Shown piece by piece: positions 14,429-20,407 of a stretch of DNA of 20,407 nucleotides. The stretch comes from a virus: positions 1 to 20,407 of the IMG/VR virus record IMGVR_UViG_3300025135_000591; one strand, 5' to 3'. The notes under the pieces were generated by a model. That model searched no databases. It worked only from the letters and a program-made list of their open reading frames with translations, and was not told the DNA's origin. The first letter of the stretch is position 1. Each line of letters begins with the position of its first letter. The translations under genes and the position numbers were made by a program.

Positions 14429-15402
14429 TGCCAACTGATTATTATAGACAAGTATATCAGAAACAATTAGATTATGCGGGGGAAAATTTACAAGGAAAAG
14501 CAGTTACAAGAGGAATCAAGGAATTTGAAAGATATTTGACTACTGCTCCTACGCGACAAGAGGTCTTAAAAAACGATGAACCATTGTATGTTTCTATTCA
14601 GCGTTCTCATCAGACATTAGTAGGAGATAGATATGAAAAAGACTTATTAGCAAGATTAGAAGATAATTTGCAAATAGGAGATATCTTAGAGTGGTCAGAT
14701 GAGAAGTGGATTATATTAACACAAAATAGATTAGCTATTCCTTCTCACTTTAAAGGAAAAATTCGTTTATGCAATTATTATTTAAAATGGAATTATAGTG
14801 GTATTATTTATGAAACTCCTGGTCACATTATTACTAGTCGTGCTTTTGCCTTGGAAGAAGGGCAAAAAGCTGGTTTAACATGGGAAGAAGGGGCAATGGT
14901 TGTTTTAGCTATTGTTCCAAGCAATGAAGAAACTAATACTATCAATAGATATACGAGATTTATTTTAAAAAATAAAGCTTGGCGAGTAGTTAGTACTGAT
15001 ACTTTATCTGTTGATAATTTATTGTTTATTAGATTAGAAGAAGATCAAATTAATTTAGCTACTGATGATCTTGAGAATAATATAGCAGATAAATATGTTC
15101 CAGATGAAGATCATGAAGAAACTATTGAAGGATATGTATATGTAATTGATGGTTCTGCTAAGCTTGTATCTAATCAAACTAGTCAATATACTGCTAAAAT
15201 AGATGGAGAAATCGTAGAGAATGTTGTTTTTTCTATTGATATAACAGATTTAGCAATTTTAACAGTTGAAAATACTGTAAATCCGACATCTGTAAAAGCA
15301 AATAGTAGTGGATTAGTAGGTGAATTTAATCTTACTTGTGAATTTGTAAATACAGGGAAAACTATTATTAAACCTATTAAAGTGACTAGTTTATGGGGGT
15401 GA
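14428..15402 (+). CDS. Head-closure or neck protein with C-terminal Ig-like domain
   Basis: ATG 14428 overlaps the previous stop and follows AGGTGAT at 14416-14422. The 324-residue product has a first part (about 1-225) with helices, then short strands (ILEWSDEKWIILTQN, RYTRFILKNKAWRVVSTDTL). This resembles the small beta-barrel stopper domain of head-closure proteins, here with a long N-terminal extension. An acidic linker follows, then a C-terminal domain (about 236-324) with an Ig-like rhythm: VYVIDGSAKLVSN, QYTAKIDGEIVENVVFSIDI, LTVENTVNPTSVKANSSG, FNLTCEFVNTG. Ig-like domains are often attached to virion proteins exposed on the surface and may bind carbohydrates. Junction role by position and fold impression; Ig domain by pattern. 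Confidence 0.65.
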   Translation: MPTDYYRQVYQKQLDYAGENLQGKAVTRGIKEFERYLTTAPTRQEVLKNDEPLYVSIQRSHQTLVGDRYEKDLLARLEDNLQIGDILEWSDEKWIILTQNRLAIPSHFKGKIRLCNYYLKWNYSGIIYETPGHIITSRAFALEEGQKAGLTWEEGAMVVLAIVPSNEETNTINRYTRFILKNKAWRVVSTDTLSVDNLLFIRLEEDQINLATDDLENNIADKYVPDEDHEETIEGYVYVIDGSAKLVSNQTSQYTAKIDGEIVENVVFSIDITDLAILTVENTVNPTSVKANSSGLVGEFNLTCEFVNTGKTIIKPIKVTSLWG

Positions 15403-15412
15403 TTAAAAGGCG

Positions 15413-15970
15413 ATGACAGAAACTGGTAGATTTTTAGATTTAGATAAATTAATAAGAAAAATTGCAGAATATCTTATTGATGTTGAAAATTCTGATGCAA
15501 TTGTTGCACAAAGTGCACAAAAAATATGTAAATTATTATATTATACTGAAAAAGATCCGTTAATACAGCCGCAATCGCTTAGAACAAATAGTGGGAATCC
15601 TTCTCCTACTTTTGAAACTCTTGCTGAAGCGCAACAGTTTATTTTAGGTAAAAGGGTTCTATTGGTTCCTAGAGTACCTGCTGAAGAGGAAAGAGGATCT
15701 TTTATTATATGTATTATTGATGATTTTACTTTAAGTCCTAATAAGCAATTTAAACCTAATAAAATTATATTTGATGTATTGTGTCATCATGACGACTGGC
15801 TTTTAGAAAATACTTTAAGACCTTTTGTTATCATGCAACAAATTGATAATATCTTTAATAATCGTAAGTTATCTATTGGTAATATAGAGTTTGGTGGTTG
15901 TCGTTCTATTGTACTGACTCCCACGATGATAGGATATCAATTGGTATATAAAAATGTTTCAATTAACTGA
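15413..15970 (+). CDS. Tail-completion or neck protein
   Basis: ATG 15413 is used with GGGGGTGAT at 15396-15404 as SD. The 185-residue product follows a pattern common in Gram-positive phages at this place: an N-terminal helix (LDKLIRKIAEYLIDVENSD), a KICKLLYYTEKDPL segment, a central strand with RVPAEEERGSFIICIIDDF, then KIIFDVLCHHDDWLLE, a RPFVIMQQIDNIFN helix and a final IGNIEF...LVYKNVS strand pair. It likely caps the neck side of the tail tube. The tail end of the gene overlaps the next start by 17 bases. Confidence 0.6.
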   Translation: MTETGRFLDLDKLIRKIAEYLIDVENSDAIVAQSAQKICKLLYYTEKDPLIQPQSLRTNSGNPSPTFETLAEAQQFILGKRVLLVPRVPAEEERGSFIICIIDDFTLSPNKQFKPNKIIFDVLCHHDDWLLENTLRPFVIMQQIDNIFNNRKLSIGNIEFGGCRSIVLTPTMIGYQLVYKNVSIN

Positions 15971-16694
15971 TAGTGATAAAAAAGCTAGATGTTTATGTGG
16001 ATTTCCTTTACATATTAATGAATTAGCAATTTATCCTATATCAGTTAGGCAAGTAATAGAAGTGGGAGAAACTCAATATAATTCTTATATTATGTTGCTA
16101 TTAAAGCCTAATATACTTTTTGAAAATTTCCTTAAAGATGTTAAAAATATAGATAGTGAAGATATTGAAAAAATCACTAAATTAGAAATATTATTATTAT
16201 TTTGTAGTCTTTATCCACAATTTATAGATAATATTGCAAAGGCATTTAATTTTTTTACTGGAAAAGATATTGTCTTTAATCAAGAAGGATATTTTGAAAT
16301 CAAAGATATGGATATTAAAGTAGATGAAGAATTTTATAATCAATTCGTACATATTATAGAATTACAAACATATATGTTTAAACAAGAAGAAGAGAAAGTT
16401 TTAAGTAAGAAAGCTAAAGAAATATTAGACCAGAAAAAAAAATCGCAAGAGAAGATTGATAGATTAAAAAATAAAGATAACAGTCCTTTAACTATTACTG
16501 ATTATATTTCTATAGTATCAGCTAAAAGTTATGAAATGGATATGCAAAAATGTTTAGATATGACTATTTATGCTTTGTTTGATTATGTTGAAAGACACGC
16601 TCTATTTGATAATTATGATATAGGAGTTAAACAATTATTAGCAGGGGCGAAAGCAGATCAAGTTAATCTAAAGCATTGGTTATCTAAATTATAA
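15954..16694 (+). CDS. Putative tail-assembly protein
   Basis: ATG 15954 has a poor SD and overlaps the previous gene by 17 bases, so translation is probably coupled. The 246-residue product opens with LCGFPLHINELAIYPISVRQVIEVG, continues with a helical middle and a Lys/Glu coil (about 140-175), and ends with a conserved-looking AGAKADQVNLKHWLSKL. This head-and-tail pattern (LCG.P.. I..., P.t..ei, then ..AGA....K.WL.K.) is shared by proteins encoded near the tail tube and tape measure genes in Clostridia-type phages. They are usually called hypothetical or tail-assembly proteins. No enzyme motif or membrane segment is present. Role by context only. Confidence 0.55.
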   Translation: MFQLTDSDKKARCLCGFPLHINELAIYPISVRQVIEVGETQYNSYIMLLLKPNILFENFLKDVKNIDSEDIEKITKLEILLLFCSLYPQFIDNIAKAFNFFTGKDIVFNQEGYFEIKDMDIKVDEEFYNQFVHIIELQTYMFKQEEEKVLSKKAKEILDQKKKSQEKIDRLKNKDNSPLTITDYISIVSAKSYEMDMQKCLDMTIYALFDYVERHALFDNYDIGVKQLLAGAKADQVNLKHWLSKL

Positions 16695-16731
16695 GAGAGT
16701 AAAGGAGAAAAAGTATAAGGAGGAATTCTTA

Positions 16732-17508
16732 ATGGCAGAAGCAAAATTTGGTGTAAAGGAAGTTATGAACGTTACTTTCTATAGCCTAACAGATTATAAG
16801 CCAGTTTTATATGTAGATACTCTAAAATTATCTAACTTAGAAAATACCGCAGAAGAAAGTCATGCTAGAGGTGGTTGGGGAAACCCTATTCTTTTAACTT
16901 GGGACTATAACAGAGAAGCAACATTTACTGTTCAGGATGCTTTAATTTCTTTTGATGGTCTAGCGTTGATGACAGGAAATCCAGTTACAGCAACTAGTGA
17001 AATCGTTTATAAGAGAGAAATGTTTACAGGTCAAGAGATTAGCGATGGTAGTGGTAGTGTTACATTGTCTGAAACTCCCGTTGATCCTGATACAGGATTA
17101 GCATCAGACACTAGAGTATTTGTTTATGATGCTGCTGGTGGTATTGGTGGAGATTCGGTAGGTAGTGTAAGTGGAACAACTGTTAGTGGATTAAGTGCCT
17201 ATACTAGTGGCGTTGTAGCTTACTATCCTTACAAAAACGAAGGTTCAGCTTTACAAGTTGTTACAATTACTTCTGATAACTTCCCTGGTTACTACAAAAT
17301 CGTTGGAGATACTCTTATTAGAAACGCTAATACTGGCGTTGATGAGCCTTTCCAATTAATTGTAGAGCGTGCTAAAGTACAACCTGGATTTACTTTAACT
17401 ATGCAAGCTGAAGGAGATCCATCTGTATTTGATATGAACTTAACAGTTATGAAGCCTACAGACAAAACAACTATGATTAAGTTAATTAAATATACAGAAG
17501 GTAGCTAA
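16732..17508 (+). CDS. Major tail tube protein
   Basis: The ATG follows AAGGAGG and a purine-rich leader. The 258-residue product is strand-rich, Gly/Thr/Ser-rich and has the layout of tail tube proteins: VMNVTFYSLTDYKPVLYVDT, RGGWGNPILLTWDYNREATFTVQDALIS, then ALMTGNP, and a C-terminal GYYKIVGDTLI with alternating strands. The middle (about 105-180) is a Gly/Ser/Val-rich insert that may form a surface domain on the tube. Codons are enriched in C-ending forms (AAC, TAC, TTC), as in the capsid gene, fitting an abundant virion protein. A strong hairpin terminator follows. A divergent second copy is encoded about 220 bases downstream. Confidence 0.85.
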   Translation: MAEAKFGVKEVMNVTFYSLTDYKPVLYVDTLKLSNLENTAEESHARGGWGNPILLTWDYNREATFTVQDALISFDGLALMTGNPVTATSEIVYKREMFTGQEISDGSGSVTLSETPVDPDTGLASDTRVFVYDAAGGIGGDSVGSVSGTTVSGLSAYTSGVVAYYPYKNEGSALQVVTITSDNFPGYYKIVGDTLIRNANTGVDEPFQLIVERAKVQPGFTLTMQAEGDPSVFDMNLTVMKPTDKTTMIKLIKYTEGS

Positions 17509-17521
17509 TAAGGTGTTACGC

Positions 17522-17554
17522 GGGAGGGCGTTTATGCGCCCTCCAGTTTATTTT
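17522..17554 (+). terminator. Rho-independent terminator after the tail tube gene
   Basis: GGAGGGCG at 17523-17530 pairs with CGCCCTCC at 17537-17544 around a six-base loop, followed by a T-rich tail (AGTTTATTTT). The stem is very GC-rich against the AT-rich background and would end or stabilise the tube mRNA. Confidence 0.85.
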
Positions 17555-17725
17555 GGGACAATTTATGTTATTATGTTTGTTCCAGATATTGTTATAACGC
17601 GGGAAGAAGGCAGAAAAACATTCTTGAATCAGAAAATAAACGGTTAAAAGTCCGGTTGAAATATATTCATATTCTAACTTTAGGAATTTTAGTTAGATCA
17701 TCTAGAATAAGAGGAGGTAGAGCTT
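17555..17725 (+). other. Intergenic stretch without a convincing gene
   Basis: Between the tube terminator and the paralogue gene are about 170 bases in which no gene with a start and SD could be found. One frame is open from the terminator through to about 17798 and would read NILESENKRLKVRLKYIH near 17617-17670, but it has no proper start and uses codons such as CGG and GTC that are uncommon nearby. GAGGAGG at 17711-17717 belongs to the next gene. A promoter may lie here but I could not find boxes with good spacing. Confidence 0.4.
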
Positions 17726-18466
17726 ATGGAAGAATATCTTATACAAGGTTATTCACAAATAAGTATTTTAGAGTGTGTAACAAAAAAACCTGTATTATAT
17801 TTCCCTGAAGCTCATGTAGCTAATATACAAGTAGAAAGTAATAGTCGTATTGGTTCTGGAGGTAAACAAAATTTAGATTTAATTGGTTGGAACACTGAAG
17901 GTGACGGACAATTTGTAATACTTTCTCCTATTTTTTCTATGAAATTTTTGGAAATTGCTGCAGGTAGTGAAATAAAAGAAAGATCGCATATTTTTATGGA
18001 AATGGAAACGCAGATGATAGAAAATAATGAAATCATCTTAGTGAATATTCCTGCCGAAAATAAAGAAATTAAAGTTTATCAGTTAAATAGTAGTGGTAAA
18101 TTAATTTTAGATGAAATTGATATTGCTAATATAAATGAAAACACTCTTGAATTGAATGGGAATCATAGTGGCTGGGCATTAATATTTTATTATATAGAAG
18201 ATACTGTGGAATTGTTAGATATAGGTAAATTTGTAAATAAAGGATATTATAGTGTTATTGGTAATTTTGAAATTTATAATAATGTATCAGCTGAAAAAGA
18301 AATTTTAAGATTTGAATTTCCCAAAGTTTTAATTAATAATAGCTTTAATGTTAAATTAATGAATAATAGGAATCCAGAAGAAGTTTATATGTTACAATGT
18401 CAAGCATTATTAGAAGAAGAAATTAATAAATCTTTATTAAGAATAATTAGGAGAGTAGAAGGATAA
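17726..18466 (+). CDS. Second tail-tube-like protein (divergent paralogue)
   Basis: ATG 17726 follows GAGGAGGT at 17711-17718. The 246-residue product aligns by eye to the major tube protein at both ends. KPVLYF (residues 21-26) matches KPVLYV (23-28) with the same strand pattern around it, FLEIAAGSEI (74-83) matches LALMTGNPV (77-85), and GYYSVIGNFEIYNN (173-186) matches GYYKIVGDTLIRNA (186-199); both end in a helix plus EG. The Gly/Ser-rich insert is replaced by a different segment. Codon use is ordinary, unlike the major tube gene, and there is no purine leader, so it is probably made in small amount. It may be a tube initiator, terminal ring or minor tube protein. Terminators on both sides make it a unit of its own. 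Confidence 0.7.
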   Translation: MEEYLIQGYSQISILECVTKKPVLYFPEAHVANIQVESNSRIGSGGKQNLDLIGWNTEGDGQFVILSPIFSMKFLEIAAGSEIKERSHIFMEMETQMIENNEIILVNIPAENKEIKVYQLNSSGKLILDEIDIANINENTLELNGNHSGWALIFYYIEDTVELLDIGKFVNKGYYSVIGNFEIYNNVSAEKEILRFEFPKVLINNSFNVKLMNNRNPEEVYMLQCQALLEEEINKSLLRIIRRVEG

Positions 18467-18470
18467 TTAT

Positions 18471-18506
18471 ACGGGAAAACATTATATATGTTGTCCCGTT
18501 TTTTTT
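18471..18506 (+). terminator. Rho-independent terminator after the tube paralogue
   Basis: ACGGGA at 18471-18476 pairs with TCCCGT at 18494-18499; the stem extends with one mismatch through AACA/TGTT, around an AT-rich loop, and is followed by eight T (18499-18506). It lies 22 bases before the next start. Confidence 0.88.
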
Positions 18507-18527
18507 GTGTTATAAGAGGTGATGTAA

Positions 18528-19823
18528 TTGGAATATAGAGAACCTAGATTTTATCCTTTTTATGATTTAGGAGGAATGTACGTACATACTAATTATGATA
18601 GTTTTAAACATAATTTAGGTAGTTTTGGTGATCATTTTAGTTCTGAAATAGATGAATTAGCAAATAGAATATTACACAAACAACGAGGCAGAGAAGAAGA
18701 AATTGGGAGACAATTGCAAGAGTTATATGGTAATGATTTATCTTTGAAAGCAATTTTACAATTTTTTGTTAAACCACGAGGGTTATTTGATAGGATGAAA
18801 GAAGCTTATATTACAGCGATCGATGAAGCAGAAACAGATTTTGTTATAAAATTTACTCATTGGGCATATGCACAATTTGACATTGGTAAAGATGCTGCTC
18901 ATCGCATGGAATCTTTACTAAATCCAATGATGGATAGTTTAAATCAAATTAATGTTGCAGGATATATTAATAAAGAATCTTTGGAAAAAGCTAAATCTTC
19001 AATTGAATCTTCAATAGGAAATTTACGATTAAAAGATAAAGATACTGAACAAAATAGTATAGCTAAGACAGTTAGAAGTATTAAAGGTTTTATTTGGGAA
19101 GTATATATGGCTAGATTTATGATAGAAGCTTTAAAAAGTATTGACAATATTGAGGATTTTGAAGTAATTTTATTAGGTCGAGGTAGAGTAGCTGATTTAA
19201 AAATAGATTTTAAATCTTTTTCAATAGGAATTAATATAAAATCTGCGAGTACTAATACTTTTCAAGGTGATTATGGAATTACCTTATTTAGTCAAAGTAC
19301 ATTAAAGAATATTAGTAGTATGATGGAGAAACATTATAAAACTATGGCAGTAGAAGCATTTAAATATTACGTTATAAATATTTCTAGAATGAAAGCATCT
19401 CCTTTATCAGGTGTCAGTGCTGCTGGATTAGGTCATAGTCAAGAAGGATTAAAATTAATTAAAAGTATTTTAGGGACTTATGCGACTATTTTTATAGGAG
19501 AACAAGAAACTTTTGAGGGTGGAGAGGTAAATGAATTAAAACAAGCTGATATTTTATTTACTGTTGATAGAGTTTATTTAAAATCAGAAATTTTAGAAAG
19601 TTTAGCTAGTGAAAAAACAGAAGGAATGGAAAACATGGAGTCTTTTTTAAAGATTACTTATAGTTCTCAAGGAGATTGGAGACAGTTTGATCAAATTAAA
19701 AGGCGTGTAATGAATTATGAAAAAGGAGATTATAAAGCTGCTATGAATAGAACTTATATGAGAACTGCAGTTGATAGTTTATTAAATCAACAAGCTTCAG
19801 TGAAGCTTAGATTATTGAAATAA
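18528..19823 (+). CDS. Protein with PD-(D/E)XK nuclease-like core, unknown role
   Basis: TTG 18528 is taken as start; AAGAGGTGAT lies just before it (18514-18523). The 431-residue product has a long helical N-terminal part (about 1-180). A core then resembles restriction-endonuclease-like folds: helix with E191 (KGFIWEVYMARF), a strand pair with D223 (RVADLKIDF), and a strand ending in GINIKSAS with K238. In PD-(D/E)XK enzymes the order is E, D, then (D/E)xK; here the acid before xK is N236, so activity may be lost or the metal site may be altered. The last 150 residues are helical. It lies between tube and chaperone-like genes, an odd place for a nuclease. No close family was recognised. Confidence 0.5.
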   Translation: MEYREPRFYPFYDLGGMYVHTNYDSFKHNLGSFGDHFSSEIDELANRILHKQRGREEEIGRQLQELYGNDLSLKAILQFFVKPRGLFDRMKEAYITAIDEAETDFVIKFTHWAYAQFDIGKDAAHRMESLLNPMMDSLNQINVAGYINKESLEKAKSSIESSIGNLRLKDKDTEQNSIAKTVRSIKGFIWEVYMARFMIEALKSIDNIEDFEVILLGRGRVADLKIDFKSFSIGINIKSASTNTFQGDYGITLFSQSTLKNISSMMEKHYKTMAVEAFKYYVINISRMKASPLSGVSAAGLGHSQEGLKLIKSILGTYATIFIGEQETFEGGEVNELKQADILFTVDRVYLKSEILESLASEKTEGMENMESFLKITYSSQGDWRQFDQIKRRVMNYEKGDYKAAMNRTYMRTAVDSLLNQQASVKLRLLK

Positions 19824-19836
19824 AGGAGGAGATTTT

Positions 19837-20352
19837 ATGTTAGAATTTAAAGATCTTATGGAGAATTTTGAATATCCAGATGCGAAAGTTATAGAATACA
19901 AAGGAAAAGATATTTTTATCAAACAGTATTTACCTGCATCTGAGAAGCATGGTTTAATTTATATTTGTATAATGTCTTTAGACTTAGATAACAAACCATT
20001 TAATCCGCTAATTGCTGAAATATTATTTGATACGAAAATTGTAGAATATTATAGTAATATTATTTTTGATGATAATGCGGATATGTTTAAGACATACGAT
20101 ATTTTGCAAGTTGAGAAAATTATTGATTTGGTTATCGAAAATATACCAAAAGAAGAATATGAAGAAATGCAAAGATTATATGAAGCAAGAATAGAAAGAA
20201 CAATAAATTATAATTCTTCTTTGAATAATATATTAAATAATTTAATGTCAGGATTAAATATAGATACTTCAGAAATTGAAAATTTTGATCCTGAAAAATA
20301 TAAAGGAATTATAGAAGATATTAAGAAACTTCAAGATAATAATGTTATTTAA
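19837..20352 (+). CDS. Putative tail assembly chaperone
   Basis: The ATG lies about seven bases after AAAGGAGGA at 19822-19830. The 171-residue product has an N-terminal part with KVIEYKGKDIFIKQYLPASEKHGLI (17-41) and a YYSNIIFDD segment, then a helical acidic C-terminal half. The 'gk-I-IKQYLP...K..li' block is typical of small proteins before the tape measure gene in Gram-positive phages, where tail assembly chaperones are encoded. No slippery sequence with a long second frame was found at its end, so a classical -1 frameshift product is not supported. The next gene starts 34 bases after its stop. Confidence 0.6.
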   Translation: MLEFKDLMENFEYPDAKVIEYKGKDIFIKQYLPASEKHGLIYICIMSLDLDNKPFNPLIAEILFDTKIVEYYSNIIFDDNADMFKTYDILQVEKIIDLVIENIPKEEYEEMQRLYEARIERTINYNSSLNNILNNLMSGLNIDTSEIENFDPEKYKGIIEDIKKLQDNNVI

Positions 20353-20386
20353 AAATATTTAACATTATAAAGGTGGTGAGTTTATT

Positions 20387-20407
20387 GTGTCAGAAGCAAC
20401 ATTAAAG
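20387..20407 (+). CDS. Start of a further gene, cut by the window end
   Basis: AGGTGGTGAG at 20371-20380 is followed by GTG 20387 and seven open codons reading MSEATLK. By position this could be a tape measure or another tail gene, but nothing in the visible part tells which. Confidence 0.5.

Noticed and set aside
17573-17647. Small gene ATG 17573 to TAA, 24 residues (MFVPDIVITREE...)
   Set aside because: No SD precedes it, it starts just after a terminator, and the product shows no recognisable feature.
17656-17684. Promoter with TTGAAA as -35 box upstream of the tube paralogue
   Set aside because: No good -10 box lies 16-18 bases downstream; TATTCT and TAACTT are too close.
20300-20386. 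Programmed -1 frameshift at the end of the chaperone-like gene
   Set aside because: No clear heptamer of the X-XXY-YYZ type followed by a long open -1 frame was found before the stop, and the next gene has its own SD and GTG.
1-20407. Recoding of a stop codon, CRISPR array, insertion sequence, attachment site, integrase or lysis genes
   Set aside because: TAA, TAG and TGA all end intact genes with strong starts following. No spaced repeats, transposase, integrase, endolysin or holin was seen in any frame.

Overview
The window is a block of a tailed-phage (Caudoviricetes) genome, either a free phage or a prophage. All supported genes lie on the + strand, they are tightly packed with many short overlaps, and the order terminase, portal, protease/scaffold, capsid, connectors, tail is the classic late-gene order. 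The DNA is strongly AT-rich by eye, codons end mostly in A/T, and nearly every gene has a strong AAGGAGG-type Shine-Dalgarno (SD) site. Several starts are TTG or GTG. This points to a phage of a low-GC Gram-positive host (Bacillota, possibly Clostridia). TGA is used as a stop (for example at 4455-4457 and 15400-15402), so the standard bacterial code applies.

Left block (1-5559): an accessory glycan-type module. It holds a glycosyltransferase cut by the window edge, two small charged proteins, a terminator, a GIY-YIG endonuclease, a radical SAM enzyme with a cobalamin-binding-like N-terminus, two GT-A glycosyltransferases and a protein resembling CDP-glycerol glycerophosphotransferases. Genes from the radical SAM enzyme onward overlap or nearly touch, as in one operon. 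The likely role, by inference, is synthesis of a sugar or sugar-phosphate decoration on virion protein, phage DNA or host surface polymer.

Middle block (5574-12970): packaging and head. A zinc-ribbon protein in the small-terminase position overlaps the large terminase. The portal follows and appears to start at a rare ATT codon. Next is a prohead protease whose 3' third carries its own SD and ATG and is probably also made alone as the scaffold. A decoration-like protein and the HK97-fold major capsid protein follow, closed by a terminator.

Right block (12995-20407): connectors and tail. It contains small head-tail junction proteins (one with a C-terminal Ig-like domain), a tail-completion-like protein, a tail-assembly-like protein, the major tail tube protein, a terminator, a divergent paralogue of the tube protein, another terminator, a protein with a nuclease-like core, a tail-chaperone-like protein and the first codons of a further gene. 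No sheath gene is present, so a siphovirus is more likely than a myovirus, but the window stops before the tape measure. The major capsid, decoration and tube genes share a purine-rich leader before the SD and have more C-ending codons, as expected for the most abundant virion proteins.

Functions were assigned by reading motifs and gene order only; no database search was run.
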